This document shows positions 48,101 through 57,639 of a stretch of 64,000 nucleotides of DNA, piece after piece. This DNA comes from Lumbricus rubellus (lineage: Eukaryota > Annelida > Clitellata > Crassiclitellata > Lumbricidae): assembly GCA_945859605.1 (NCBI GenBank), contig OX243825.1, positions 18,410,178 through 18,474,177 of the forward strand, given 5' to 3'. A model generated the notes under the pieces. The model was not told the origin of the DNA and made no database searches. It saw nothing but the letters and a program-made list of their open reading frames with translations. The first letter of the stretch is position 1, and each line of letters opens with the position of its first letter. The translations under genes were made by a program, and so were the position numbers.

Positions 48101-50136
48101 GATTGAATGTACTTGTTATGCACCATTATGCAAAATTCCTTATCTTGTTTAACCGCACTATAAATAACAGTTTAGTAATAAGAGTAGCAATAATACTTTT
48201 TTAAACAGGAATGATGATGTTGGTGGTGGCGGTGGCAGCATTGATAACAACAATGATGATGATAACAATAACAGTAATACAGTGGTGTAGTGGGGGGGAA
48301 CGCGGGGGAACGCCGTTCCCCCACTTTTTTCCGCGGGGGAACGCCGTTCCCCCACTTTTTTCCAGGGAGGAAAAAAAAATTCAAGATTCACAGTTTCAGC
48401 TGCTTACTTACTGGAGCCTTTCGCAGTTTTGCAGATATATTTATATATGTGTTCAATGGCTTGTAAATAAAAGCTAAATGACAAATGAAAATAGTACAGT
48501 AGTACAGTAGTAGGCCTACTGTGATAACAATAAATTAATAATTGAGAAAAAAATTGTAAGCCTAATATGAAGCGTTCCCCCACTTCATTTTTTGCGTTCC
48601 CCCACTTCATTTTTTAGGACTACACCACTGCAGTAATAATAATAGTAATAGGGTTTCTGTTTTTTTCTATTACCTGTTTTAGTCTCTTTGCCCATTTCCG
48701 GCAAAGGATTTGCAAAATGAAATCCAGAAGTTCTCAAATGCAACAGGTTGGACGTGTTAAGTACCATAGTTAAACTGATGAGGCTTATAAGCTATGGACA
48801 GATGACATACGTATTCATCTATACAGGGATTGCAGGCTGTTTACAGGCTGTTTTTTATGTACAACACTTGCTTTGGGTTCTAGTGCACAGCTTTGTGATT
48901 CATTAGGCCTACTTTTCTTTGTTATATAGGGTGATTTACTTCAACAACATTTTTGGCTTCCATTTGTAGCGCTTTTGAGAAGTGTTCGTGGTTTATAAAG
49001 TGATATATTGTTTGTCTGAAAGGATTGGAATTGATTGCCACTTTCTTCTCAGTTCAATTTCACTTCCTTTTTTATTTCTTTTTATCTGAGTTTTCTTTTT
49101 TTGTCTAGACTTTGTCTGGAGTCAGGAGGAACATCGCAACTTTGGACCGTGGACTTTCATCGCTCCACGATTTCAGAATGTTGTTGGGAAAACGGTAGAG
49201 AAAAATTTTAATTATAGTCTTCTATATTGATATCTATGGACAAGGAATTTGCTAGTGGATACTGGTATTTCAATGTCCCAGTCCAATTTCTATTACCGTA
49301 GTTAAGACGCTTGAGAGAAATATGAGTATGAGTTTTGTCAACTCAGAGGTGCTCTCTTCACTAGCTTATATGAAGCCATCTGCTATTAAGGGCAGAATCT
49401 ACTTATGGTAGTTGGTAAACATTGCTTAGATGGCTAGAAGAGTCTTCACTCTTCAGTGGCAGGCTACAAATTGTGCACATGCTGATTCCGACCAATAGAA
49501 TCTCAGACAGAGTCAACATCATTATTTTCATTTGTTGTCCTCTTGGTGAAAGACAAGGAAGACTACCTCCAGACAGATCTGGAAGCAGGGTGAGAATTTC
49601 CAGGGGTTGTGGGGTTCAACCCCCAGTCTTTCTTAGGACTCCATAGTAAAAGCCTCATTGCACACCCCAAGTCCGCATAAATCAACGCCCGACCACCCCC
49701 CAGTTATTTTTCTACAAGTCTGGAGGTATGGTCTTCTCTTTGCTGATACTTTGAAAAATTGTGCACCACGGTAGATGCTGAAGGCGGAGAAATGGGGAAT
49801 GAAGATTATTAGTTGTTGTAAGTCTACGACTAAGAGTCTCATGCTGTCCAGCACTGATCTTGGCTTGTCGTTTTCACCCTGGTTCCCATTTAGTAATGTG
49901 TTCAGCTCTGCCCGTAGTTGCTCCAGCTCCTGTTTGATTTCGGTGTTCGCCTTTGCAGAAACTTTTGAAAATTGTGCGGCCATGGTAGATGCTGTCAATT
50001 TCACACATGTTTTGTTATTGTATTTTAGCTTCGATACATTGGTCGGTCTGTGTTGGCAATTCCAGCCGTTGGGGTCGGTGAAGTGCACCAGCGAGAGGCT
50101 AAGCAGATCATTGAGGCGACGTTTGCTCAATTATAA
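33167..50136 (+). CDS. DHKTD1: DHKTD1, 2-oxoadipate dehydrogenase E1 component, mitochondrial
   Basis: Twenty-three exons: 33167-33338, 34207-34315, 35009-35180, 35568-35675, 36326-36437, 36850-36947, 37305-37368, 38326-38399, 40283-40420, 40973-41088, 41541-41616, 41964-42155, 42651-42752, 43145-43276, 44098-44218, 44692-44831, 45663-45819, 46340-46440, 46891-46992, 47497-47742, 48683-48746, 49109-49194, 50029-50136. Total 2790 nt, 929 aa plus stop (human 919). The basic N-terminus with [11 protein letters not shown] fits a mitochondrial import signal. Features are HRGRLN (236-241), thiamine diphosphate motif GDA (342-344) to INN (374-376), [13 protein letters not shown], and [32 protein letters not shown] and [11 protein letters not shown] are DHKTD1-like rather than OGDH-like. 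The enzyme decarboxylates 2-oxoadipate in lysine and tryptophan breakdown. The N gap lies in intron 8 and does not remove coding sequence. The last intron holds a copy of part of the neighbouring coiled-coil gene. Confidence 0.95.
33870..34105 (+). mobile_element. LINE 3' end in DHKTD1 intron 1
   Basis: The frame [13 protein letters not shown] followed by a decayed stretch and the tail CCTTGAAGGGGTGCTATATA. WNxLP is a hallmark of the ORF2 C-terminus in several LINE groups. Confidence 0.72.
34780..34931. repeat. Two adjacent fold-back hairpins in DHKTD1 intron 2
   Basis: Hairpin 1 (about 34780-34864): arms GATTGTGTTCAG.AAAGTCTT and its complement around a short AGTACAAAGC loop. Hairpin 2 (about 34868-34931): arms CACACTCTC and GAGAGTGTG with further pairing of TCTGAT/ATCAGA. 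Confidence 0.8.
36050..36152 (-). repeat. SINE/LINE tail copy, minus strand
   Basis: (TTCA)n, then TTATAGCGCCCCTTCAAG and AGAGGCGCTCCCAGCCCAGC: a clean reverse copy of the shared tail. Confidence 0.8.
36483..36627 (+). mobile_element. LINE 3' end in DHKTD1 intron 5
   Basis: GTGTGGAATGGCCTCCTTC then residual ORF text ([20 protein letters not shown]) and the shared tail. Confidence 0.72.
37630..37711. mobile_element. 82-bp TTAA-flanked MITE, copy 3
   Basis: TTAACACGTTGGCCGC at the left, GCAGCCAACGTGTTAA at the right. Exactly 82 bp, second subfamily with a GACATGTTAACACGTC core. Confidence 0.85.
37715..37872 (+). repeat. SINE-like repeat with (ATT)n tail
   Basis: Contains AATGATTCTGCGGTGTGTC and ATTAAACGAAGATTATTATT. 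The same 3' half is at 44515-44665, so this is a second short interspersed family. Confidence 0.65.
38099..38178. mobile_element. TTAACCCTTT MITE, 80 bp
   Basis: TTAACCCTTTACTTG at the left and GGTTAAAGGGTTAA at the right. Related to 13108-13186. Confidence 0.8.
38213..38294. mobile_element. 82-bp TTAA-flanked MITE, copy 4 (inverted)
   Basis: TTAACACGTTGACTGCTG and GCGTCCAACGTGTTAA ends. It is the reverse orientation of copy 3 with the core GACGTGTATACACGTC. Exactly 82 bp. It ends 31 bp before a DHKTD1 exon. Confidence 0.85.
39126..39290 (-). mobile_element. LINE ORF2 C-terminal tail inside the hAT element, minus strand
   Basis: The minus frame reads [20 protein letters not shown] then DPRIEDG and a stop, with (GAACA)n after it as 3' tail. 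Nearly the same end (DPRIEEG) is at 62858-63076. The 5' side runs into or near the assembly gap. Confidence 0.75.
39314..39513. other. Assembly gap, 200 N
   Basis: Exactly 200 unknown bases, probably a placeholder. It interrupts the hAT-like element in DHKTD1 intron 8, not an exon. Confidence 0.99.
40005..40090 (+). repeat. SINE/LINE tail copy, plus strand
   Basis: ACGCCTCTGAGTTGGTCTC, TTGAAGAGGTGCTATATAAA and GAATGAATGAATGA. It directly follows the hAT target duplication. Confidence 0.75.
40542..40654. mobile_element. Mariner-like MITE
   Basis: ACAGGGTGGGCCATAAAAAA at the left, inverted as TTTTTATGGCCCACCCTGT at the right, flanked by TA. About 110 bp with no ORF. The terminal motif resembles IS630/Tc1/mariner ends. 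Confidence 0.85.
41375..41430 (-). repeat. SINE/LINE tail fragment, minus strand
   Basis: TTTATATAACGCCCCTTCA and CCACTCAGAGGCGCTCCCA, in DHKTD1 intron 10. Confidence 0.75.
42190..42265 (-). repeat. SINE/LINE tail fragment, minus strand
   Basis: ATTTCTATAGCATCTCTTC then TACTCAGAATTGCTCCCAAC: a diverged reverse copy. Confidence 0.65.
43840..44048 (+). mobile_element. LINE 3' end, best preserved copy
   Basis: The frame reads [17 protein letters not shown], then [19 protein letters not shown], and continues into the tail CTTGAAGGGGTGCTACATAA with GAATGAATGAA. It shows that the tail lies partly within the LINE coding end. In DHKTD1 intron 14, ending about 50 bp before exon 15. Confidence 0.8.
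44515..44665 (+). repeat. SINE-like repeat with (ATT)n tail
   Basis: Shares AATCATTCTGCGGTTTGTTA and TTAATAAACGAATATT with 37715-37872, ending in (ATT)n just before DHKTD1 exon 16. Confidence 0.65.
44960..45245 (-). repeat. Two SINE/LINE tail fragments, minus strand
   Basis: Fragment A (about 44960-45015): TTCATTCATTCAG and CTTACTCAGAGGAGCTCCCA. Fragment B (about 45172-45245): TTTATTATAGCACCCTTCAA and TTCTCAGATGTGCTTCCCA. Both diverged. Confidence 0.6.
45831..45925 (-). repeat. ATTGTA repeat joined to a SINE/LINE tail fragment
   Basis: (ATTGTA)n starting just after the exon 17 donor, then TTTATATAGCGCCACTTC and CTCAGAGGCGCTCCCGAAC. Confidence 0.75.
47050..47276 (+). mobile_element. Full-length tRNA-headed SINE, plus strand
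   Basis: Box B GGTTCGAATCC at 47098-47108, body ATCTTGAGCAAGTTCTTCAA, tail AGTCGGGAGCGCCCTTGAGT and AGGTGCTATAGAAAATG, ending in (AAATA)n. It aligns with the minus-strand copy at 12716-12956. In DHKTD1 intron 19. Confidence 0.88.
47750..47925 (-). mobile_element. LINE ORF2 C-terminal tail, minus strand
   Basis: The minus frame reads [20 protein letters not shown] then [11 protein letters not shown] and a stop, followed by (GAA)n. This is the basic/aromatic ORF2 end of a third LINE variant. In DHKTD1 intron 20, directly after the exon. Confidence 0.65.
48280..48630. mobile_element. hAT-like MITE (CAGTGGTGTAGT ends)
   Basis: Left CAGTGGTGTAGTGGGGG, right GGACTACACCACTG. Perfect 8-bp duplication CAGTAATA at 48272-48279 and 48631-48638. 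351 bp, with repeated GGGGGAACGC / GCGTTCCCCCAC motifs. It ends 52 bp before a DHKTD1 exon. Confidence 0.92.
49586..49740 (+). mobile_element. CAGGGTGAGAATT repeat family, copy in DHKTD1 intron 22
   Basis: Starts CAGGGTGAGAATTTCCAGGG, contains GGTTCAACCCCCAGTCTTTC and ends near CCCAGTTATTTTTCTAC. Homologous minus-strand copies are at 55866-55964 and 62644-62790. Terminal inverted repeats are visible only in the last one. Confidence 0.65.
49817..49953 (-). pseudogene. Copy of part of the coiled-coil gene (53802-53938)
   Basis: 137 bp with no indels and about 6 mismatches to exon 2 of the gene at 53621-56410, same strand. The frame stays open ([20 protein letters not shown]), and a minus ORF through it extends to 49633. 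Imperfect 44-bp direct repeats (TTGTGC...GGTAGATGCTG) flank it at about 49737-49780 and 49951-49994. It lies antisense in the last DHKTD1 intron. Expression unknown. Confidence 0.88.
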
Positions 50137-50734
50137 ATTTCAAACTTTGTCCTTATGAAATTTGTCTGCCTGAAATATGCATAATATGTAGTTATGAAAT
50201 TATTTCTGTGAATGAGGCATAATATGGTCTAGCTTTCTTCCACTTACCTAGTTTAATCTTAAACGAACAACTCTTTGTATTTTATGCATTTTGTCAGGAC
50301 CTACTATGAGCATTTTTTTAACTCATGCATTTTTATGGTGCGTCAGCTTTTTGAGTTGTGTTAGGGGTAACGATCATGAACATATTGTGTAGTAGATAAG
50401 TTTTTCATGAGAAACGTAGTCATTGTCTTGATTACCAGGTGAATAGTAAATCACGTTAATCATGTTCATTGTCATGAACTACTTTAGATTGGATTTCACA
50501 TGTGTATGAAGAGATATTGCAGGTGTGCTGCCCAGTGTACAATTTTGTCAGTTTCCTTGAAGATACTCATTGGTAATGAACTGGACTACTGGTGTATTAC
50601 ATATCTACTTTATTTAGCTTGATTGACTTACAAACCTATGTTCTGTTAACTCTTGGTTGCGGTTGCAGTGGCTCTGCCTACCATTGACCATGTGTAAATG
50701 AATCTGCACTGTGTTCTATTCATAATATTGGTGT

Positions 50735-50804
50735 TTAACCCTTTACCGACCGAGAGTATAGGATTTCCATGCCATTGACTACACTTTGATCGAGAAAGGG
50801 TTAA
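50735..50804. mobile_element. TTAACCCTTT MITE, 70 bp
   Basis: TTAACCCTTTACCGACCGAG at the left, inverted as CGAGAAAGGGTTAA at the right. The most regular member of the family. Confidence 0.82.
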
Positions 50805-51133
50805 GCATTTGCTTTGAAAGGAATTGAGTCATAAAGGTTTTGGACAATTAACTGAGGTACGTGACCTTGTTAGGCTTATACGCTTATTGTCCTGCTTTCC
50901 ATTTGAATATTTACTTCTCATTAATTTTGATTCCATATTTGTTATTGATTTAAGAAACAAGACATGTACCATTTCTGTATGTCCAGCTCAAACTGGATTT
51001 TCCACAAGTTGTTATCACTCCATCATGATTTGTGAAGCTGGAATTCCTCATATTAAATAAACTTGATTTCTTCTGGTTTTGCTACTGCACTTTGTTTAAA
51101 TTGTTTGGATCAGTATCTAGCTTTATTTGTAGA

Positions 51134-52163
51134 TTAACCCTGTCGACCCGAGAAGCCGCAAAAGCGGCATTTTTTGCATTTGCGTATCCCCGAGAAGCCG
51201 CTTTTGCGGCTTTTCGTCTTTCTACCTATATCCCCGAGAGCCTATGTATGTATGTATGTAGGCCTATGTATGTATGTATGTATGTATGTATGTATGTATG
51301 TATGTATGTATGTATGTATATATGTATGTATGTATATATGTATGTATATTTATGTATTTATATGTATGTAAGTATGTATGTATGTATGTAGGCCAATGTA
51401 TGTATGTATGTATGTAGGCCTATGTATGTATGTATGTAGGCCTATGTATGTATGTATGTATGTATGTATGTATGTATGTCTATATATATAATATACATAT
51501 AACATACATACATACACATATATATATATATATGTATATATATGTATGTATGTATATATGTTTGTTTGTATGTATGTATGTAGGCCTATGTATGTATGTA
51601 TGTATGTATGTAGGCCTATGTATATATATATGTATTTGTATGTATGTATATATATATATATATATATGTATGTACGCACGTATGTATGTAGGCCTATGTG
51701 TGTATGTATGTATGTAGGCCTATGTACGTATATATATATATGTATATATATGTATGTACATGTATGTAGGCCTATGTATGTATGTATGTATGTATGTATG
51801 TAGGCCTATGTATGTATGTATGTATGTATGTATGTATGTAGGTCTATGTATGTATGTATGTATGTATGTATGTATGTATGTATGTATGTATGTATGTATG
51901 TATGTGTATATATATATATGCATGTATGTATGTATGAATGTATGTATGTATGTAGTATGTATGTATGTATGTATGTATGAATGTATGTTTGTATGTATGT
52001 ATGTATGTATGAATGTATGTTTGTATGTATGTATGTATGTATGTATGTATGTATGTATGTGAGTTTTAGTATCGCATATGTCAGCATTAGGGTTTAGGGT
52101 TTCTTCTAGGGAGCCCAGGGGATAAGGAAAATCTAACCAGGACAGCAGGGGCGAAAGGGTTAA
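51134..52163. mobile_element. TTAA-bounded element filled with TATG repeats
   Basis: The left end TTAACCCTGTCGACCC and right end GGGGCGAAAGGGTTAA are inverted repeats with TTAA at the outside. The left part has a mirrored GCCGCAAAAGCGGC / AAGCCGCTTTTGCGGCTT pair. About 51244-52062 is (TATG)n with scattered TAGGCCTATG units and TATA tracts. No true ORF; the long frames come from the tetranucleotide. Confidence 0.7.
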
Positions 52164-53620
52164 GTGCTGTTTGTGGTGCATTTTGTTTTAAGGTAAAAGT
52201 TAGCCTTGAAGCTTGTCCTTACAAGTATACTACTTTGTCATGTGCAATACATGAGCACTAAAGTAAACAGATGTGTTTTATGATGTCTTAAATTGAATGT
52301 TGTATTGGTTTTATGGTGTCATGTAAATGGAATGGATATATTTTATATATATATATATTGTGTATATATATATTGTGTGTATATATATGCAAGATTTCTG
52401 CATGTACGTAGATATATCAAATACCGGTAGCTCTGTTTTGGGGCAAGTTTGAAGAAGGCCAAAGATCTGAAGTTTTACTGCTGTGGTATTTAATTTTGAG
52501 ATACACTTCAATTTCGCTGTGGTGTTATTGTGGTGGTGGTGATGTCTGTAGTAGAATTTGAAATATTTTATAAACTTGTCATTAGGTTATTGCAGCTATA
52601 TTTTAAAATCCATATTTTATTACATGCATATAAACCTGATGTTTTACTCACTAGAATTATTTTTTGACGCCTCATTCCAGTTTTTAACCATATCACTTGT
52701 TTACTATACTTTGTGACTGAAATAGAAAATGTTTACTGGCCTGGTTTGTAGGAACTGTCTAGTCTTAATTACTGTCAGCCTGCCTACATACTTGTTCAAA
52801 CTCGTATAAACTTATTAAGCGTACATGTGTTTAATGCACACACATTTACATACATGTATGCATTCAAACATATTTTCACATCATTATTTAGTAGTAACTT
52901 CTGTCGTAACCTTTGTTTAGTGCACAATGTTGCAATCAGTGGTACACCAAAACCATATTGAAGGGGTGCTATATAAATTCTTTAGATAGAGAGTTCGATA
53001 TATGGGTCAGTATGTAAAGGAAACAGAAGTATCCTATGGTGGATGAGTCATTTAAAAAATCATTGTTGAGAACAAAATGAAGCCAGTGACAGAGCAGAAC
53101 TACAGACCAGATAAAAATTAACAGACTTTAGTCGCATTCAAAATCAACCAAACTAAGTAAGTAAGAATATCCTTTAATGATTTCATTTAGTACGAATATC
53201 CTTTAAACAATTGCTAACTGCATTTTCTTGAACAAACGACACAGTACAAACTGTAGTGATCTCTACATAATTTGTATATTAAAAGTAAATGTCTTGTTGT
53301 CTTTTGCTGTTGAAACATTTATGCTATGCTGAAATGATGGCTTTAATTACTGATTAGTCATCTGGCATCTTAGCAATGCATGTTTGATTTAGGAAACTTC
53401 AAAAAATTTATTTCAAATTACTCTTATAAGCATTCTAATGAACCTGAAGAAACTTTTTATCACTATTTAATTAAATTGAACCAGCTTTTTAAAACTTACT
53501 GCAGTGCAACTATGATTATAGAAAAACTATTAAAAGTTAATGTTGTATAAAGTCATATTAACCAAAGTTAATTCCAGCTATTTCAATGTTGTACGAAGTT
53601 ATAACCAAAGTTGATTCCCG

Positions 53621-56410
53621 CTATTTGACTGAAGATGCAACACTCAGATCTGCCAGCTTTGTAATCGTAGAATTTAGCTGGCCTAGCTTTTCCTTTAACT
53701 GGGTTATTTCCAGATCTTTTGCGACGATATCGTTGGAGGCATTCGCGTCTTTCGTTGCCTCCGCTGAATCAGTCGGTGTTTCAGTCGCATGGCTTAGCTG
53801 CTGTAAGTCTACGACTAAGAGTCTCATGCTGTCCAGCGCTGATCGTAGCTTGTCGTTTTCACCCTGGTTCCCATTTAGTAATGTGTTCAGCTCCCCGCGT
53901 AGTTGCTCCAGCTCCTGTTTGATTTCGGTGTTCGCCTTCGTTACGCTCTCAGCAACGTCTCCAGTGCTTTCACTTTGGAATGCATTCGTCAACTGCGACT
54001 GTAGATCCTCCAGCTTCTTCCAGTTCTGCTCAAACCTGTCCGTCCGTTCTCCGTCGGCGGCGCCAGCCCCATCGGGCGTTCCAGCGCCGGGCGCGTTCTT
54101 TTTCATGTCATCAAGCTGCTGCTGCATCTGAACTGCCTCGTCTTTATACTTGAGAATCTTCTCTTTGGCGAGTTTCGCGATCTGCGATCCTTTGTCTTCA
54201 ATATTCCCAAGCATCGTCTTCAGCTCCTGGTTCATGTTGCGCAGCTCCGTCCGCATCCTCTCGCTGTCGGACAGCTTCGACGCGAGCGCCTCCATGTGCT
54301 TCGTCGCGTCGATGAGCCGGTGTGAATGCGTGTCCTTCTGCTTGAGCAGTCCCTCAAGCATGTCCATCAGGTGGACGTTCTTCTTCTCCAGGTTCTTCAC
54401 CTTCGCGTCGAGAAGCTCGACGAGCCGCGTCTTCTGGACATCAACCTTGACCTTGGCCTGCATCTGCAGCTCGGCGCACTTCACCTCCATCTTCAGCGCC
54501 ATGTTGTTCTTCTCGAGGCAGATGATCTTCACGCGCAGTTCGGTCGTCTCCAATTCCTGCAGCGCCGAACGATTGTTGATCGAGTTCAGCAGGGCCACGT
54601 CGGACAATTCGGGTTCTTCTGTTGACTCTGCAGGTGTCAAGTCTCCGGATTCTGGGGCTGCTGATGGGGGCCTGCAATTAGAATGATCACAAGTGAATGG
54701 GGTAAAAAAAACAATCATCCATAGCTCACATGACAATACAATACAACTGAAATTTGATAATGCCCTTCTTACAAAGCTCAGAAGTGCACATTGAAGTTCG
54801 GTGGTAATTAAAAGAATAAACACCATGAATATATCAATACATGAAGTGGTCGAGTCCTAATGTTTAAGTTTATAAGTAAGCGCTTGATGAGTTATGCCAG
54901 GTATTTGCAATCTATTTCATAATGAAGTTGATTGGTTCATAATTTAGATGATTAGTGCCATAATAAAGATGATTAATAATCATGAAGATGATTAGCGTCA
55001 TGATGAAGATGATTAGTGTCATAATGAAGATGATTAGTGTCATAATGAAGATGATTAGTGTCATGATGAAGATGATTAGTGTCATAATGAAGATGATTAG
55101 TGTCATAATGAAGATGATTAGTGTCATGATGAAGATGATTAGTGTCATAATGAAGATTATTAGTGTCACAATGAAGATGATTAGTGTCATGATGAAGATG
55201 ATTAGTGTCATAATGAAGATGATTAGTGTCAAAATGCAGATGATTAGTTCATAATAAAGAAAGTGTCGTTATGAAGATGATTAGTGTCATGATGAAGATG
55301 ATTAGTGTCATAATGAAGATGATTAGTGTCATAATGAAGATGATTAATAATGAAAATAATGAAGATGATCGTGTCATAATGAAAATGATTAGTGTCATCC
55401 TCCTACTTTATCCAGGCTTGGGACTCACACAACCATCATTGCTCCAGGGTCATATCTAAATCTTTTTTCCAAACATGAATACAAAAATACAAGAATAAAC
55501 TGGCTATGAAACAACAAGTGTTCTGTTAACAGTTTAATGGCTAGAGCATACTTAAAGTGACTGATAAACCAGTACAGCTGGTTGTCAAAGTGTCCAATTA
55601 TGTAGCAAAAAACCTCTTGCATTTAAAGGCAGAGAGCTGTAAAATAGGAAAGCCCGGTACTGCTGTGCTGTTTAGTATAATGCAGTTAGCTTAAGTCTTC
55701 ATCATTAGTTTGGCCTTGATAGTTAACCTGAATTGGCCAAAATTAATGTCTGCTGCATTCAGCAAACTCTTAAGAGTTCACATAAAGTGTCCTGATTGTT
55801 GGTCTCTTTGATCCCAAAAGCTGTATGTAAAATTAATTGCATAAAAAATAACAGAGACCATTTCTGTGGAGTTGGGTGTGCAATGAAGTCTGAAGACTTT
55901 ACTGTTGGTCCTAAGATAGACTAGGGGTCGAACCCCACACAACCCCTTCCCAACTATCACACTGCTCAAAGGTTGATTGTCAGTTCTGTCTGCATTTAAA
56001 TTATAACATTATTTTCATACTGTCACATTTCTCACATCCAGTCAGTTTGTGTCCATTTGAAAGGCCAGAAGCTGAATTAACTACAATTATTTTTCTTCAG
56101 CTGGTTCCTTTCTTAATAGTGCCCTTATAAGGCTTATAGTATTATGGCCGTGTTTATGGTGCCATATAAATTGTGGCTATTATTAATGTTTATTTCCACT
56201 TGTAGAATTTACTACTCACTCATTATTGGCAACCGGAACTTCATTGGGAGCATCGTCATTCTCTGTTGTCGTGGTAGTAGGGGTGGTGGTGGTGGTGGTG
56301 GTGGAAGCCGGTTGTGGTTGACTGTCAGGGGACACAGTAGGTTCCTCCTTGGAAGCAGCAGCAGCAGCAGCCGTCGCCTCCTCTGTCTTCTTTCCATCGG
56401 TATTTTCCAT
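53621..56410 (-). CDS. Coiled-coil protein of unknown function
   Basis: Minus strand, exons 56410-56220 and 54671-53621. Total 1242 nt, 413 aa plus stop. The donor GTGAGT at 56219 and the acceptor at 54672-54673 join in phase (NNE-PPSAAPESGD). Residues 1-65 are low complexity with an alanine run and long threonine runs; about 66-80 are Pro/Glu-rich. From about 90 on it is heptad-rich coiled coil (LQELETTELRVKIICLEKNN and following) interrupted by a Gly/Ala/Pro linker (NAPGAGTPDGAGAADGE). No enzyme motif, signal peptide or membrane segment is seen. GC content and codon use in exon 2 are clearly higher than in its neighbours. I do not recognise the family. A cytoskeletal or scaffold role would be speculation. 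Confidence 0.8.
54950..55400. repeat. 21-bp minisatellite in the coiled-coil gene intron
   Basis: About 20 copies of a 21-bp unit containing GAAGATGATTAGTGTC followed by ATAAT or ATGAT. One or two units are shortened near 55245-55265 and 55340-55380. Because 21 is a multiple of three, both strands show false ORFs. Confidence 0.95.
55866..55964 (-). mobile_element. CAGGGTGAGAATT repeat family, minus copy
   Basis: GGGTGTGCAATGAAGTC and GGGGTCGAACCCCACACAAC match the complement of 49586-49740. The end CAACTATCACACTG is a decayed terminus. Confidence 0.6.
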
Positions 56411-56511
56411 TTCCCAAGTGTATTAATCACGTTGCTGTTGATAGGAAAACAATTATATTTGACTATAGGCCTAATATATCTTGGGTGCATGTGCCTTTGG
56501 GTTCGTTTTGC

Positions 56512-56715
56512 AGTTGGATGGATGGATAGATGGATGGGTGAGTGGGTGGGTGGACGGGTGAGTGGGTGGGTGGTGAGCTTGAATGGATGGATGGATGGAT
56601 GGATGGATGGATTGATGGGTGAGTGGGTGGGTGGGTGGTGGACTTGAATGGATGGATGGGTGTGTAGGTGGGCTTGGATGAATGAATGGATGGATGTACG
56701 GACGGACGGATGGAT
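56512..56715. repeat. (GGAT)n / (GGGT)n microsatellite
   Basis: GATGGATGGATGG blocks alternate with GAGTGGGTGGGTG blocks; a higher-order repeat of about 60-90 bp including GTGAGCTTGAATG is visible. Confidence 0.9.
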
Positions 56716-57639
56716 GGAGTAATATGTTATATAGAAATTCTACAGTAGGCCTAAATTTTTTGCTTCATAAAGACAGTAAAACAGTGTTTAGGCTAATTCT
56801 TTGTTTCAAGCAGTATACACACATTAATGATTCACACAGTAGCAGAGCTTTTTAAAGAAATTTTTAGAACTGCACAACCTTTTCTTTCCATTTCCATTCC
56901 CATTGATATATTTCTCCCAATCGGATGATAATGACCTTTTTACTATTTCTGGCTGCACAGAAGTGCTTCTACAACTACACAAATCCATTTAGAATGGAAC
57001 TGCACATTTTGGTCAAGAACTGCACGTTAAAAGAGCTCTGCACAATAGGTCTACTCTGATTTCTTCATAACGTTACAAATTGTAAACTTCTGAGTTTAAC
57101 TTACCCCGTTCAAATGAAAAGTGTAAAGATTTTCTAAATGGTGTATGTAATAGTTTTCCGAACTTTATAATCACGCGCAGTAAGAGGACTTGCAGTTGCT
57201 GTAGTCTAGGTCGAACTTAGTCGGCGCTCTTCCCAATGTGGGTCGCTCCGTTCCAGCCTCTTAGCTGCGCTGCATACTTCGAGGAAGAGCAACGTGCCTG
57301 TCCGTCTTCCATGTCCTCCTTCCTATGCCTGCCTTCCTCCATGTATGTGTCTGTCTATCTGTCTGTATGTATACGGCGTCCAATGCAGCATCTGTTACCT
57401 AGTTTTCCAGCTCCATGCAGGATGCGTGCAAGCAGAGGTACGCTATAACGGTACCGCTACCATCAGCATCTGCCCTTGCGGCTGCTGCTGCTGCTGATCC
57501 AGCCCGTACTTTGCAGCAGCTACTGTTGCGTGCTTGCTAGACGGCTAGTAGACAGCATGCGCAGTTTCTATGCCAGCCTTTGCGCTGGCTCAAGGTAATC
57601 TTATCGAAACGCAACCCTCCTACGAATTAACCTAGCAGA

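Larger units (their letters stand above)
50137..53620. other. Intergenic stretch between DHKTD1 and the coiled-coil gene
   Basis: Two convergent 3' ends. It holds the MITE at 50735, the TTAA-bounded TATG-rich element at 51134-52163, a TATA-rich patch near 52330-52390 and one shared-tail scrap near 52960-52985. No gene recognised. Confidence 0.6.

Noticed and set aside
33167..50136. Assignment to OGDH (2-oxoglutarate dehydrogenase)
   Set aside because: The active-site neighbourhood ([26 protein letters not shown]) and length fit DHKTD1; OGDH has an extra N-terminal part and different residues.
51032..52181. ORFs of alternating Met/Tyr/Val/Cys or Tyr/Ile/His/Thr
   Set aside because: Six-frame translation of (TATG)n; not proteins.
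53586..54686. Plus-strand Ser/Phe-rich and Leu/His-rich ORFs
   Set aside because: Antisense shadows of the coiled-coil gene exon on the minus strand.
54912..55459. ORFs of MKMISVI-type repeats and the minus equivalent
   Set aside because: Translation of the 21-bp minisatellite in an intron.
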